In this document: positions 32,486-43,837 of the stretch, piece by piece
Numbering within the stretch: position 1 is the first letter of the stretch
How the letters are laid out: the number at the start of each line of letters is the position of its first letter
Source of the DNA: Mixophyes australis
Lineage: Eukaryota > Chordata > Amphibia > Anura > Limnodynastidae
Assembly: GCA_036250195.1 (NCBI GenBank)
Contig: JAVHZZ010000005.1
Span: forward strand, 131,837,199-131,901,198
Direction of reading: 5' to 3'
DNA length: 64,000 nucleotides
Translations under genes and position numbers: made by a program
Notes under the pieces: model-generated
Databases searched by the model: none
Seen by the model: only the letters and a program-made list of their open reading frames with translations
What the model was told of the DNA's origin: nothing

Positions 32486-33299
32486 GGGGCATGATTCATC
32501 AAAGTTCGCAAACGCATACACCTCTGCTAAATGGCTCTGCGCATGCGCGAAACAACACTTAAGCTGCGCAAAACGCCACATACGCTACGCAATCACGGCA
32601 GATACAGCTCTCAAAAATCAACTCAATCTCAAACTCCAACGCAAATAGATTTGAGATGACTGCTGAGCACTTGAGAACAAATGGGTGGGAATGGGCGGAG
32701 AGTAGGCGCGGACTGGGCGGAGATGAGATAGTACTTGAGTAAAGTAGGCGTTATGCTTTTTCACTTGAGAATAGTAGGCGTTCCCTCTGGCCAGATGAGT
32801 GAAACTGATGTCACTCCTGTCTCAAATCTTTCACAAAAGTTAAGGAAGGCCAGGGTCATGTTTAACTCCAATACAGCTAGCTAAAACAACTATTAAACGC
32901 CTTTAGGAGCATCTTTTGCGTTTAAAACGCAAAAGGAAATATGCACAACATACATACATATCAATACAGACTGCTTTTGCCATTTTTTTTTTATAAAAAA
33001 AAAATATTTATTGGGATTTTAGATATCTTACAAATGTTCCATTAGTATGTTTGTGTAAATTAAGCCTTTTTTCTTTACATACACCTTTCTAATCAATGCA
33101 ATTCGCAAGTGCAACATGTTTGATGTTATTTTGGCCCTTTGGCCTCAATCCGGAACTGCCGGAATGCCGGAATTAGTTAGCTGAAAAGAGCGCCCTCTGC
33201 TGCTTACTGCCTCTTCAGTAAAGAGGACTGGCTTTTATAGGCCTGTACACTGCACTTTGGTATGCTAGCCACATATCTTCTCAGCATTATGGGGAGAAT

Positions 33300-33665
33300 C
33301 CAGTTCACAGTGCATTCCACTTCCGGAATGGTTGCCTCAGTGCATTCCCCATTCATTCCACTGCCGGAATGGTTGCCTCAGTGCATTCCACATTCATTCC
33401 ACTGCCGGAATGGTTGCCTCAGTGCATTCCACATTCATTCCACTGCAGGAATGGTTGCCTCAGTGCATTCCACATGCATTCCGGCTGCCGGAATGGTTGC
33501 CTCAGTGCATTCCACATTCATTCCACTGCTGGAATGGTTGCCTCAGTGCATTCCACATTCATTCCGGCTGCCGGAATGGTTGCCTCAGTGCATTCCACAT
33601 TCATTCCACTGCCGGAATGGTTGCCTCAGTGCATTCCACATTCATTCCACTGCCGGAATGGTGTG
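33300..33665. repeat. 41-bp minisatellite, about nine copies
   Basis: Unit approx. CCGGAATGGTTGCCTCAGTG + CATTCCACATTCATTCCACTG, with variants containing CATTCCGGCTG. Because 41 is not a multiple of 3, all three frames are open and give permuted peptides. This is a property of the repeat and not evidence of genes. Each unit contains short complementary motifs (CATTCC / GGAATG). It lies 0.8 kb inside the left Harbinger terminus. Confidence 0.92.
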
Positions 33666-33689
33666 CACACTGCACGTGTAATTATTTCA

Positions 33690-35029
33690 TTTTATTTAAA
33701 ATGTTGGCCAAACAATAGAGTTTGCCATAAATTTTTATTATAAATCTTCTACGATTCTCAACAATTACCAATATCATTAGTCTCAATATGTTACATGCCT
33801 GATTTGACAGTTGGTGATGGTGCGTTTGCAATAACAAATAATAATAATAGAAATATAATAACTCTAAACTATATTTTAGCGATTTACACGCATGATTTAT
33901 GCAAATTTCAAACAAGCGTACTATTACCATAGGGACACTTTTAACAGCAACACGAATAGTGTAAGGATATTAATGATCCCTAAGAGCCGAGAGAATTGGT
34001 GAGGACTCAAACCCACGTAGAAAGCTTGCAATGTGGATTGCCTAACTGCTACACCACTGTACAATTGGTGATGTCAAAGGAATAGAATACAAATGAAAGA
34101 TGACCAGCAACTTATAGCATAAGTTGGTTTCCTTAAAACATGGGGAAAAATGCCTATACTTTGAAATATTATACACATAAAGATTTGGTGCATGCAGAGT
34201 CAAAATGTATGCATATAGAAATATATCCATGTTGATTAATACAAACCAAAAGGAAAACATTTATTGCTCCCATTTCTAATATTTGATTTGGTGGAGCACT
34301 TAGCTTTTTCCACTTTTGCCAGTACAGAATTCATATGTCTTTGAAATCAAGTCTTTGCCAACAACTGCTTTGCTGTATTGTAGCTGATAACACTGTTCAA
34401 CATGACATAGAGCCACCTTACACACCAAAACATATACTAAGTCACAGAGTGGAACAGCATGACGGATAACGTGCTATTAAAATATTAACCCTAGATAAAC
34501 ACACACATAAATTAAAAACACTGTTTTACTAAAGCAGCAGGAGCTGCAAAAACTTCACGAAAAAGCAAGGAATGAGTGTGTTTGCGAATCTTATGCTAAA
34601 TACAAACATTTGCATATTGATTTTTACTTTTAGGAGTATGCTTAATAATGTTGTCTACTAACTCACTTGGTGCTTAGGGTTGACCTGGGGCCTTGAACTT
34701 CTGCACTTAGTATTGGTGGGTCGAATACCTAACCACTACACTATCGTGCCACATATAAATTTACCACATGCAAATGATTCGTACGCCATATAATTGTACT
34801 TAAAACTATTTTACCCATACTATTGCCACAACACTAACAGCTTAGCTCATTAATGACATCTGTAATAATCGTTAGAATCTCTACTTACCCTACAGAAAAT
34901 AAACGTTGCTAACATGTCAGGTCACTTTTACACAAAACACACTTGGTTAATTAGAACGCACCTGGGTGCTCCTAATGACGTGTCCGGCATACTCTCCGGC
35001 CTACTCACCTGCATTTAATTAACTAATTA
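33690..35029. other. Harbinger interior without recognised gene; two tRNA-like SINE remnants
   Basis: AT-rich, no convincing ORF. Two stretches look like decayed tRNA-derived SINE heads on the minus strand. About 33,980-34,070 has A-box-like TAGCAGTTAGGC and B-box-like GGGTTTGAGTCC. About 34,672-34,753 has GTGTAGTGGTTAGGTATTCG. Neither folds convincingly as a tRNA gene. Confidence 0.4.
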
Positions 35030-36668
35030 CAGTGCTACTTAAAAATACCTTGCTTGACCTTCTGTGTTGTTGGGAGGTTCACAGTTCTGGGTAAGTAGGC
35101 CTTAATGGTGAAATGTTTCATAATCTCTGCTGTTTATTGCTGTACCTTGCTTAACACTCATGTTTATTTATTGTCAAGGTATTGGTGAGCTAGAGATAGA
35201 AAATGATGCTGAAAGGTCTTAATGCTAGTGGATTTTATGTTGAAGGTTAGTGGGAAAGTCTTTCATTAGCTGCAGAGTTTGAATATTGAGGCAACTGTGT
35301 AGACTTGGGATGCGCCTCTGCATAGAGACCTCTCGAATGTAGTGACAGAAATAAATATTATCCATCTATATTTATTTATTTGTTACCTGTTTACCCTCCC
35401 CCCACAGATTTTGGTCCTGGATTGTGTTTTTTGGTGTCTAGAGATTGCTTTTTGACATTCCACATTTGTCTGTGTGTGTGTGTGGTAAGTAGAAACCAGA
35501 TATTGTTTATTACATACCCCTTGTTAAAACACTTTGCAGTAAGAATGTCCATGCTGTTCTATATTTATATTTTTTTTGGTTCTAATCACTTTGTTTGAAG
35601 TGTTGTTTTTTGGACCCTACCTTAAAGACACATTAACACTCTGTGTCTGAGTCATTAAGGAGAGCAAAGCATCAAAAAGAAGTAAATGTTCTAGTGGACA
35701 AACCATATTACAATGTAAGGGGTGCACATTTGTTAGTTTTTTTTGAACATAAGATAAATACTGCCTGCTTCTTCATGTAGCACACACTTACTTGTTAGCT
35801 TCAGTTTTACCCTGACATTTAAAGATGATCTAGAGCATGTCCTACCCCAACTATAAATCTGTCCTCACATTTAACATTTACCTCCCCCCTCCAATGCAAC
35901 ATGGTTTTGCCCAGGTGCAGAGCTACTCCTTCTTTATGCTTTGCTCTCGCTAATGACTCGGGCCATCTGTGTTTATTGTTTCACTACCTTCACATTCTTA
36001 CGCCACAACAATTGTAATACAAGTAATGTGAATTTTGAAAGGGTATATGGCGATGGTAAGTATGATGTTTGCAAGCACTTTGGTGGTGGTTCTATATGAA
36101 TAGATGGTTGGACAAAGAGGTTTATTTTTCCTAATTGTAATTTTTTTTTTATTTTTATTTTTTTATATTTGTTTTCTCTCTTTATATCCCAATCGCCGCA
36201 TTACTTCCATCTACTTAAGGACTGTCCTTTTACACCAAAAAGCGTGACGATGAATTACGACTACTTTGTAAGTATTGGTTGTGTCATTTGTGGCAAAGTC
36301 AGACAATGCCAAGTGTCCACGTTTCACCTAAGTACTGGTTTATAATATTTTCCTTTTGAAACACACCTAGTAGCAAAGGGTATGTGTCCTGTGATTAGTG
36401 GATGCTGCCTGGTGTGTAATTATTAGTTTGGTGTACATTGACAATCTCCAATGTGGATTGAGCTTTGTTTAGCAGCCGTTAATAGACGTGGCTAGTTTGC
36501 ATTGGATGCTAATTATACAGTATTATGACTTTGTAACGTTACTATTTAGCCTCTAATGTACTTTCAGCTCATATAATAGAATGTTTCAATTTAATTTCTT
36601 GCAGGTATAGTTGTAATCTTAAATGGTGTTACTCTTGCTTTATTTGTCTTTCCTCTCTTCCTACATAG
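35030..36668 (+). other. Putative 5' region of the Harbinger transposase gene
   Basis: A candidate untranslated exon ends at a strong donor near 35,091 (GTTCTGG then GTAAGTAG). A second candidate exon ends at 36,055 with peptide NFERVYGDG-like coding and donor GTAAGT. Its phase (1) matches the acceptor at 36,668, so the join would give GDGDNAYP, close to the family motif. The rest of the DDE N-terminal half was not found. This is an exon model by eye only. Confidence 0.3.
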
Positions 36669-36968
36669 GAGACAATGCGTATCCCTCCTGCCCTTGGCTC
36701 CTCACTCCTATATTTAACCCACACACAGTGCGGGAGGAGGCCTATAACTCGACTCATAGGGCCACCAGATCGGTCATTGAAAGAGCCTTTGGTGTTTTGA
36801 AGGCTCGTTTTAGATGTCTTGACCGGTCTGATGGCGCCCCTCATGTATGAGCCGAGGAAGGTGTGTAAGATCATTGCTCTGTGTGTGTTTGATAATATTG
36901 CCATCAGGAGTGAGGCACCAGGAGTCCTGGACGAGGTTGCTGGGGTGGAGGAGGAGGAAGATCTTTGA
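36669..36968 (+). pseudogene. Harbinger DDE transposase, C-terminal exon, frameshifted
   Basis: PIF/Harbinger transposases cut and paste the element with an RNase-H-fold DDE domain. The exon follows an acceptor (CTACATAG) and encodes GDNAYPSCPWLLTPIFNP, EAYNSTHRATRSVIERAFGV and LKARFRCLD. The GD..YP..PWL and ERAFG..K.RFRCL blocks, including the catalytic Glu of VIERAFG, are diagnostic. One frameshift near 36,835 leads to LMYEPRKVCKIIALCVFDNI and an acidic end before TGA at 36,966. Family proteins are about 350-400 residues. Only the last third is visible. Confidence 0.82.
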
Positions 36969-37457
36969 GACCCCCCCCTTGTGAAGCAGTGCATGGATCC
37001 AACTTCAGAAGCTATGTTGTGGAGACATATTTTTGAGGTAAATATTTGGGGTTGTGTTTTTTTTTTATATCTTCACATTTCAAAGATCTGTGGTAAAATC
37101 ATGTGCAAGCTTAGTCAAGGGTAGATTATCTAAGGTATGGTAATTCAAAATGGGAATATGAATAGACATGGCCTGGTGTGAAAGTGAAATTTTTAATATG
37201 TATAATAGGGGAAAAACCATGGCAACCTGTATTTTAACTTTACAATGTGTGTAGAAAGTATAGGTTCATGCCTCTAAGTTTAGCCTGAATGTCTTTTGCT
37301 AAATGCACGTTAATGGGGTAGATTTAATCTACAGCCTAATGTGGCAACATAACTGACGTTTGGTTTTCTTCAGTTTAAACAGTCCAGACTTTGCACACTT
37401 GATGCTTGTATTAGCTGAGGCACCAAAGGTGTTAATGGTCTAGTATATATATGTCCC
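36969..37457. other. Downstream of transposase exon; no gene seen
   Basis: The frame after TGA continues in phase for 20 codons (DPTSEAMLWRHIFE), a tail style common at the C-terminus of Harbinger transposases, up to GTAAAT at 37,037. The stop may therefore be a mutation. The remainder is AT-rich with nothing recognisable. Confidence 0.35.
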
Positions 37458-37465
37458 CTAGTGTC

Positions 37466-37762
37466 CAGGGCCGTCTTTTCCATTGGGCACGCTGGGCAGG
37501 TGCCCGGGGGCCCTGCAGCTCAGGGGGGCCCTTCGGAGGCAGGAAAAAAAAGAATACTTACCTTGCTGTCAGCTGGCGATCCGGCTCCCTCCCTGGTCTC
37601 CTCCTTCACGCTGGCAGTGCATGTCGGGAGTGACTTCATCACGCCCGCCCGACATCCATTGCGGAGCGCGACGGAGGAGGAGACCAGGGAGGGAGCCGGA
37701 TCGCCAGCTGACGGTAAGTATTCTTCTTTTTTTTTTTTTCTGCCTCCGGAGGGCTGCAGGGC

Positions 37763-37793
<31 letters not shown>

Positions 37794-37864
37794 ATTTTTG
37801 TATATATAGGGGCCCCGGTGCACTGCTGTGCCCGGGGGCCCAAGAGGTTCTTAAGAGGGCCCTG
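37466..37864. mobile_element. hAT-type MITE with nested hairpin
   Basis: Ends CAGGGCCGTCTT and AAGAGGGCCCTG are inverted repeats. TSD is CTAGTGTC/CTAGTATC (7 of 8). Inside, two ~70-80-bp arms (37,530-37,610 and 37,666-37,760; containing TCAGCTGGCGATCCGGCTCC and its complement) form a second hairpin, followed by T-rich and (AT)n tracts. Antisense ORFs here are composition artefacts. Confidence 0.83.
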
Positions 37865-37872
37865 CTAGTATC

Positions 37873-39915
37873 AAAATGGCGTGCCAAAATAGTTCTAGGG
37901 GAAAATGTACCCTAACTCTGCTCTTCTAGCTATGTGAGGTTTATAGTTTATTGATCAGCACATATAGTGTTGAGAAGTGCTCATTTCTCACACTTTGTTT
38001 TTCTTATATCTACAGCCTTTAGATTACACTTGGCCTGCAGTGCTGGCTTTTCTGCCATTGCACTTTCCTTTGGAGTTGGTGGATGTTGCCATGGTGAAGG
38101 GTGTTGACAAATGTAAGTAGTATAGTGCTATCTGCACTAAAATGTGACAGTCCAGTGAGTGTGCTCCATATAATAATGTTACTAAGCCTGCAATGTGTGG
38201 TTGCGCAAACAAAACATATGGCCAGATGCTAGCGATGTTATGTATGGGTTTGGGGGTTTGTAATTAAGTCAAATAGTGCATTCAGAATCCAAGATATAGT
38301 CCAAACACACAAGCCATTATTATACACTATTGTGTAGAATATTACTGGCTTATTTTAAACATGCCAATACAGTGGTCAACCTCTTGATTAACAAGTCATC
38401 AACTAGATATCAAAATGCAAGTTGTGTGAGCTAATATTGCCATATTAAATTGTTGATTCTCATTCAACAGGGTGTGGATTTTGGAGTTGTGCAATTCGTG
38501 TCTCACTACATGTTGTTGAATTTCTCCAGAGCTCCAAGCCTGCTTATGTCTCTCTTCAGTCTGGCCAGATTGTCATCTCTACATCCAAGGAACTTTGACA
38601 CACACAGACCATTAAATTGTTTGCTTTGTTTTTGTTAGCACGTTTGGGTACATATATGTAATAAATCTAGCCTATGCTGCAAATGTCTCAGCAATCAGTT
38701 GTCATGCCATTTTGTACCATTACTATAGTGCAGTGATTAATCTTTTAATACACATAAATCCATGTGTAGTGCTTTCCAAACTATTGTGGAACAGGTGTTT
38801 TTTGAAAATATATTAAATCTATGTGTGGTTCTTTTGTCCTTTGCCACAGATACACCATAGCCTTCAAACACGCTCAATGGGGTTAATGTTCAGTTTTTGG
38901 AAAATGTGCACAGTTTGGAGGTTTGTATGTGTGTTTGGTTGCTTAGTAGTAAATTTTTTGGACGCTTTTAGAGGGAACATGGGATGTGGCTAGCAATATA
39001 GGCATGCCATTAAAGGTAAATGTATAGAAATAAAGCAAAAATGTTAGCAGTGTCAGGTCAAACCCTACCAACTTTTGGCCCTTGCCCAAACAGGATAACA
39101 ATCTTCTTCTCTAGTGCTAGTGGCACTTTGTTTCAAAGTGGTCCAACACCCGCATGCCAGACACAAACCCCACACTAACAATCATGGGGAATGCGTTAGG
39201 GCACTAAGCTAGTGGAGTCTTGCTACAAGGCCATAATAACAATATGTGTTAGCCACCTTTTGGTTTAGCAAATATTCCAGTCTCCACCCTTTTCTTGGTG
39301 TTTTTACAATGTTTAATTGGTGGGTTATGTAATACCTCACATAGTTTGCAAATTGGTCGAGCCACCTATATTTGAACTTACAGCCAACACAGATACTCCA
39401 CATGAGCACTAGTTACATTAGTCTGATTACAGACATTGTTAGGCAGCAGTCACTTGACATGTTTGCTGAACCTGACAATGTAGGTCTCCAATGTTATTGT
39501 GGTGTATAAATGTGTAATTGTTTCTCAATACCATTTTCAGGTAGATTGCCCTTTGAAAGTGGAAAGTAGTGACAAAATCACATTCCAGCTTGGTTTGTCT
39601 TCAAATCCTATGTGTGTGTGGGGGGAGTAAATTGTATTAGTTTGTGCCCTAATACCACCTATGTCTGTTTTGACATGCTAGTCAATGTTAACAATACATT
39701 TCTGCTCTTGCATTTGCCCATGCCTTGGCCAAGGAAAGTACAAATCCTTAATGTACAGATATCCTCCCTTTAGGATGATGGGTCCATGTTCAAATTCCTT
39801 TAACAACACCATCTAATCCAAGAGTGTTGGCCCGAGCACACAGTCATTTGAGGGTTTAATGTCTGGTAGATATTGTTGATGTTTACATTGTTAGGTAAGA
39901 CTCATCTACATACAA
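37873..39915. other. Harbinger interior; one exon-like segment, otherwise nothing recognised
   Basis: AT-rich. At 38,015-38,111 an open segment (PLDYTWPAVLAFLPLHFPLE then LVDVAMVKGVDK) sits between an acceptor-like TATATCTACAG and an exact donor GTAAGTAG. I recognise no domain, and the minus strand is also open (MATSTNSKGKCNGRKAS). It could be a non-coding exon. Confidence 0.3.
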
Positions 39916-39919
39916 ACAC

Positions 39920-40556
39920 CGCTCCTCCTCTGCCTCCCCTCTCTGCCTTGCCCTACACTGGCTCCCCTTCCCCTACAGAATTATTTTCAAACTCCTCACC
40001 ACCACTTACAAGGCTCTCTCCCACTCCTTATCTCTAACCTCCTCTCCATTCACACTCCCATCCGCTCCCTGCGTTCGACCAATGACCGCCACCTCTCCTC
40101 CACTCTGATCACCTCTTCCCATTCCAGAATCCAGGACTTTTCCCGTGCAGCCCCCCTTCACTGGAATGACCTCCCTCGCTCCACCCGCCTCTCTCCTACT
40201 CTGTGCTCCTTCAAACGTGCAACTCACCTCTTTCTCAAAGCCTACCAACCATCCACTTAACCCCCATCTCCTCCACTCATTCTCCCCTCTCTCCCATTCC
40301 CTCAACTGGCTCCTCTTGTGCCTGGTCTGTTTAACCCTCCTTTAGGATGTAAGCTCGCTTGAGCAGGGCCCTCTTCTCGCCTTACCCGTTCTTCTGCTCC
40401 GTGTCTTTTGCATCTGCCTGCCTGGAGTTTCTGAAGTATTGGTACTTTAATTTATTGTTCTGTACTGTTATATCCTGTATAGTCTACTGTTTGTACTATG
40501 TGTGGCGCTGCTGAAACTTTGTGGCGCCTAACAAATAAATGATAATAATAATAATA
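39920..40556 (+). mobile_element. 5'-truncated L2 LINE fragment
   Basis: Matches, in the opposite orientation, the 3' end of the L2 at 15,680-16,350 (blocks such as CTACACTGGCTCCCCTTCCC, and TGTGGCGCCTAACAAATAAA near the end) and finishes in (ATA)n. It contains the C-terminal RT coding remnant and 3' UTR only. Confidence 0.85.
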
Positions 40557-40846
40557 ATGTGAGGCATGCACTTTATCTGGCTTATAGATGGTGAACGTGT
40601 GCAATTGGTACCTGTGTCTGTATTGCAAAGAAATCACAATATACCAAACTTTAAATTATAATATGTTGGCTGTTATATAAAATAGCTTGGCCTTGCTTAA
40701 ATGTTTTCCAAAACTGTAAGGGAGCAAAATCCAAGTGACGTGGCCACTCTAACAATGAATGAATCACAGTGTACATAACGTAAGAAACTCTAAGGTCAGT
40801 TTGTTTTAATAATGTATTTAAGGTTCCAGATTGGTTTAAACTATCA

Positions 40847-40942
40847 TGGATTGGGGGGATCAGATCATAGAGTTTAGAAAAGTCACTACAGGATATAGGC
40901 GTTTGGTGGACAAACTACCTCTTGGACATCCATCACTAGGTG
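40847..40942 (+). other. Exon-like open segment, function unknown
   Basis: ATG at 40,847 opens MDWGDQIIEFRKVTTGYRRL then VDKLPLGHPSL, ending at CTAG followed by GTGAGGT, a good donor. Codon use looks protein-like compared with surroundings. No domain recognised. It might be a first coding exon of another transposon-borne gene, or chance. Confidence 0.3.
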
Positions 40943-41073
40943 AGGTGGAGTCTACTTACAGAGTGTGCTTCTTTTCCTGAGCAAACCATATCTATACTGC
41001 AAGGTTTTTCATTTGATTTTTACATGATTAGTCAGACACACAGCACTACATACACCCTTATAGTGTGTCAAAC

Positions 41074-41507
41074 TGTCACGTTAGTCTGTATTTCTTGACC
41101 CGATTCGGGACCCTTGGGACTAGCTGGAGCAGGACTGAATCTGAACAGAGCAGCCTGGATGATCTTCCTGCTCATGTTCTTGCTGATTGTCGAATCTAGC
41201 AGGGGAATGAGCAGTCTGAAAATGTGGATAGAAACACTGGAGCCAATAACTATCCACTGGAGAGAAGTGTGTTGTTCAGGCAATGAACAGATCACAGCAG
41301 CAGGTTTAAATAGGTTGTCCCAAACAACTATTGGCTGATCACTTCATGGGATCACAGTTGCCGAATCTGGAAGGATCACCTGACTGCATCCAAGATGCCT
41401 GTGCACATGCAGCTGAACAAACAGTGTTTCTTTGTTTACAAACGGAGCTGTGGAGGACGGGAATGTTGCAGACGACCAGAAGGGACCCAGGTAGCCGTGA
41501 TATGACA
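41074..41507 (-). mobile_element. Probable solo LTR inside Harbinger
   Basis: TG...CA ends (TGTCACGT on plus, ATATGACA at right). The minus strand has a CCAAT box (AGCCAATAGTTG) and CTATTTAAACC about 25 bp apart, in LTR promoter style. I found no matching 5-bp TSD, so the limits are tentative. Confidence 0.45.
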
Positions 41508-41994
41508 GCGGTGGATGGGGTAAGTGCGGCTAAGATCCAAATGTTAGACCCAACCTATATGTGCTTAGTGCAATAAGGTCATGAAGTTACATTTAAACAA
41601 GTGTTAAGCTAAAGGGCATCCGGTGTACCACACACTGTGCATTAGCACTATTCTTAAATACAAATCCCTTATTAGATATTTAGAAATTGCACAGAATCTT
41701 ACCTGTACAAATTAGTAGTTAACAATAATTGTCCTGTGGCATAATGTCCAAAAATTTTTTAACTCATTTGGTTACATTAACACCTGTCTTTTGTGGCTCC
41801 TTTGTGTCAGGTTACAGTTTGCAAATGCAATACTGCCTTTACAGGATGATTTGGCCTACCTCTAAAGGGGCACTGTAGTAGTTGCACGCTTTGTTTGAAA
41901 TAATTTACTCAGGCAAATAAAGAAACACTGTGGCAAAATCATTAAGAAGCTTACCTTGATACACTTCTTGTTTAAGTCTTCTTCAGCAAACCAT

Positions 41995-42304
41995 GGCCCT
42001 GAATCATTCTGGAAAGGTAAGGCAAAGTAACTAAGCAAGGCCAAAGCATGTGAGTTTGGAGGGGGATGTAAACCAAAAATGTGATTGGAGATCTAATTTT
42101 GGGGTAGAAGAGGTCCTAGCTGACCTGGACATTTCAGTGTACAAATAAGCTATCAAGTATTTGTGCGGTACATTAGGATACAGACAGTATTTTTCTTTGG
42201 CCCTAAACCTATTGCTAATTTGCACCACTTGCATTTTAAAAGGCTTTTTAGCAGCATACAGAAATATGTATCCTTGACATTTAGGTTCATTACTCAATCA
42301 GGGC
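41995..42304. mobile_element. Probable 310-bp MITE
   Basis: Ends GGCCCTGAATCATT and CAATCAGGGC are imperfect inverted repeats flanked by CAT (41,992-41,994 and 42,305-42,307), a possible 3-bp TSD. A partial terminus of the same style (TGAATCAGGCCCTG) occurs at about 42,358. Confidence 0.4.
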
Positions 42305-42554
42305 CATGGTTTTGGTCAGCACACTGACATTAGATACATATTTGTTAGAATACGTTAATGAATCAGGCCCTGTGTTCAGAGATGATACTTTGGTTAGAGT
42401 TGATAACAAGTATTGTTATTAAAAAAGCATAATGGAATATGCCTTACCAAATAAAGACACATTATTTCAGTAGTAGAATTTTTTTTATTCAAAACAAAAA
42501 CTAAACATATTTATGGCATATATTAAATCATATTTTTGGTTAAAACAATACCAA

Positions 42555-43837
42555 TTATTTTTTCCGAGCCTTTTTGAAGGGGGTTGCAAGGGCGGCTTCC
42601 CTACTCCGACTTCTTGTCACCCGTGATGTAGAGGAGTCAGAGGAACCAGGCAATGGGGCGAGGCAAGCGGATTGTGTCCGACGAGGTGAAGGTGCAGGGT
42701 CAGGGGATGGGGCCACGACAGGCGAGGGGGAAGTGGGCACGACAGGGGATTGGCCAAAGCCAGGGACAAAGGCTAAACACATAAGATGACATAGTTGGGG
42801 GTCAGGGAGGGCGGACGCGTCAGACACACCAGGGAGGGCGGACGCACGCGTCAGACACACCAGGGAGGGCGGACGCACGCGTCAGACACACCAGGGAGGG
42901 CGGACCCAACAGACACACCAGGGAGGGCGGACCCAACAGACACACCAGGGAGGGCGGACCCAACAGACACACCAGGGAGGGTGGAAGCAACAAACACACC
43001 AGGGAGGGAGGAGTCAGACTCAACATGGAGGTTGGAGGCAACAGACAACTGGGTATGGGGACTGGCCAACAAATAATCTGAGCTGGGTGAAGGGATTGTG
43101 CCTGGAGGTGCGTTGGGAGTGGGCATGCAAGATATCACCCAGGAGTGTTGCAATATTTGTCACTGTAGTATTTAAATTATCCATTTTGGTGGTGAGTATC
43201 GTCATTAAAGAGGTGTGTGTGCTCATGAAAGTGGAGAGTGTGTTAGTGAGACTGGTGATTTGCTGATCCGTGTGTTGGACAGTGCTCGATATTTGTGACA
43301 GGTGAACATTCTGTGCATCAGTGGCGTTTCTAAGATTTTGGGCTGCGTGTGTGAGTGCCCGCTGCCTTACATATTCAGCTGGAGCCAGCTGAGCCTCCTC
43401 CACATCACGGGCAACTTCCTCCTGCACTGGTGAAGCAGGCGCCTGCTGCTCACATTCTGTAGAGAGATAATAAGTAAAATAAAGTAATTAGAATCAAAGA
43501 GTATGGTACGATATTATATTTGCAAAAACATCTTACAACACGTGATGTAGCAATAGACACAGTCAGACAAGTTAAATAGGGCTATTGTTTTAAAATCGGA
43601 TTAGTACCTTTTCTGCACTTCAACCTTTATATGCTCATATGGAGATATTGCATTGATGAGCCGTGTGATTTCTTGCCAATGCGTTTGGCGCTCGCGTCCG
43701 GTTAGTTGCCGGTTGCCACTGTGGAACCTAGCCAGAACCTCTTCGACCAGCACCTCCAGCTCCTCCTCAATGAAATTGTTTTTACGCCTTCTTGGCAGCC
43801 CTGGTGCCTGCACATTACTTGGCCCAGCATCAGACAT
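42555..43837 (-). pseudogene. Harbinger SANT/Myb-type accessory protein, two exons, frameshifted
   Basis: Harbinger elements normally encode, besides the transposase, a Myb/SANT-like protein that binds the termini and helps import the transposase. Exon 1 (43,837-43,608): MSDAGPSNVQAPGLPRRRKN, then FIEEELEVLVEEVLARF and HWQEITRLINAI, a SANT-like helix set, ending at AAAAG|GTAC. Exon 2 (from 43,456 after CTCTACAG): a coiled coil (HLSQISSTVQHTDQQITSLT), a Pro/Ser-rich part with in-frame 27-bp repeats (SALPGVSVG), and a basic tail RVTRSRSREAALATPFKKAR resembling a nuclear localisation signal. Frameshifts lie near 43,110 and 42,865, and the exon phases do not match exactly. Divergent from the gene at 44,853. 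Confidence 0.65.
42820..43010. repeat. 27-bp coding minisatellite in the SANT-type gene
   Basis: Unit CACCAGGGAGGGCGGACCCA + ACAGACA, repeated with variants (GACGCACGCGTCAGACA). Nine codons long, giving (SALPGVSVG)n on the minus strand, so copy-number changes keep frame. Confidence 0.8.

Noticed and set aside
33300..33665. CRISPR-like array
   Set aside because: Repeats are contiguous with no unique spacers, in a eukaryotic transposon context. The 27-bp and 78-bp arrays fail for the same reason.
33262..33743. Three overlapping repeat ORFs resembling a repeat-protein gene
   Set aside because: A 41-bp minisatellite read in three frames yields the same peptides permuted, the hallmark of non-coding repeats.
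33975..34755. tRNA genes
   Set aside because: Only A-box and B-box-like words are present, without a plausible acceptor stem or cloverleaf. They are better explained as decayed SINE heads.
41114..41576. Two plus-strand ORFs suggesting a small secreted protein (MGLAGAGLNLNRAAWMIFLL)
   Set aside because: They fall in a probable solo LTR with promoter-like elements on the other strand. Hydrophobic start is likely chance.
42574..43076. Plus-strand Gly/Thr/Arg-rich ORF over the 27-bp repeats
   Set aside because: Antisense to the SANT-type gene, which has a coiled coil and a plausible exon structure. The plus frame is a repeat shadow.
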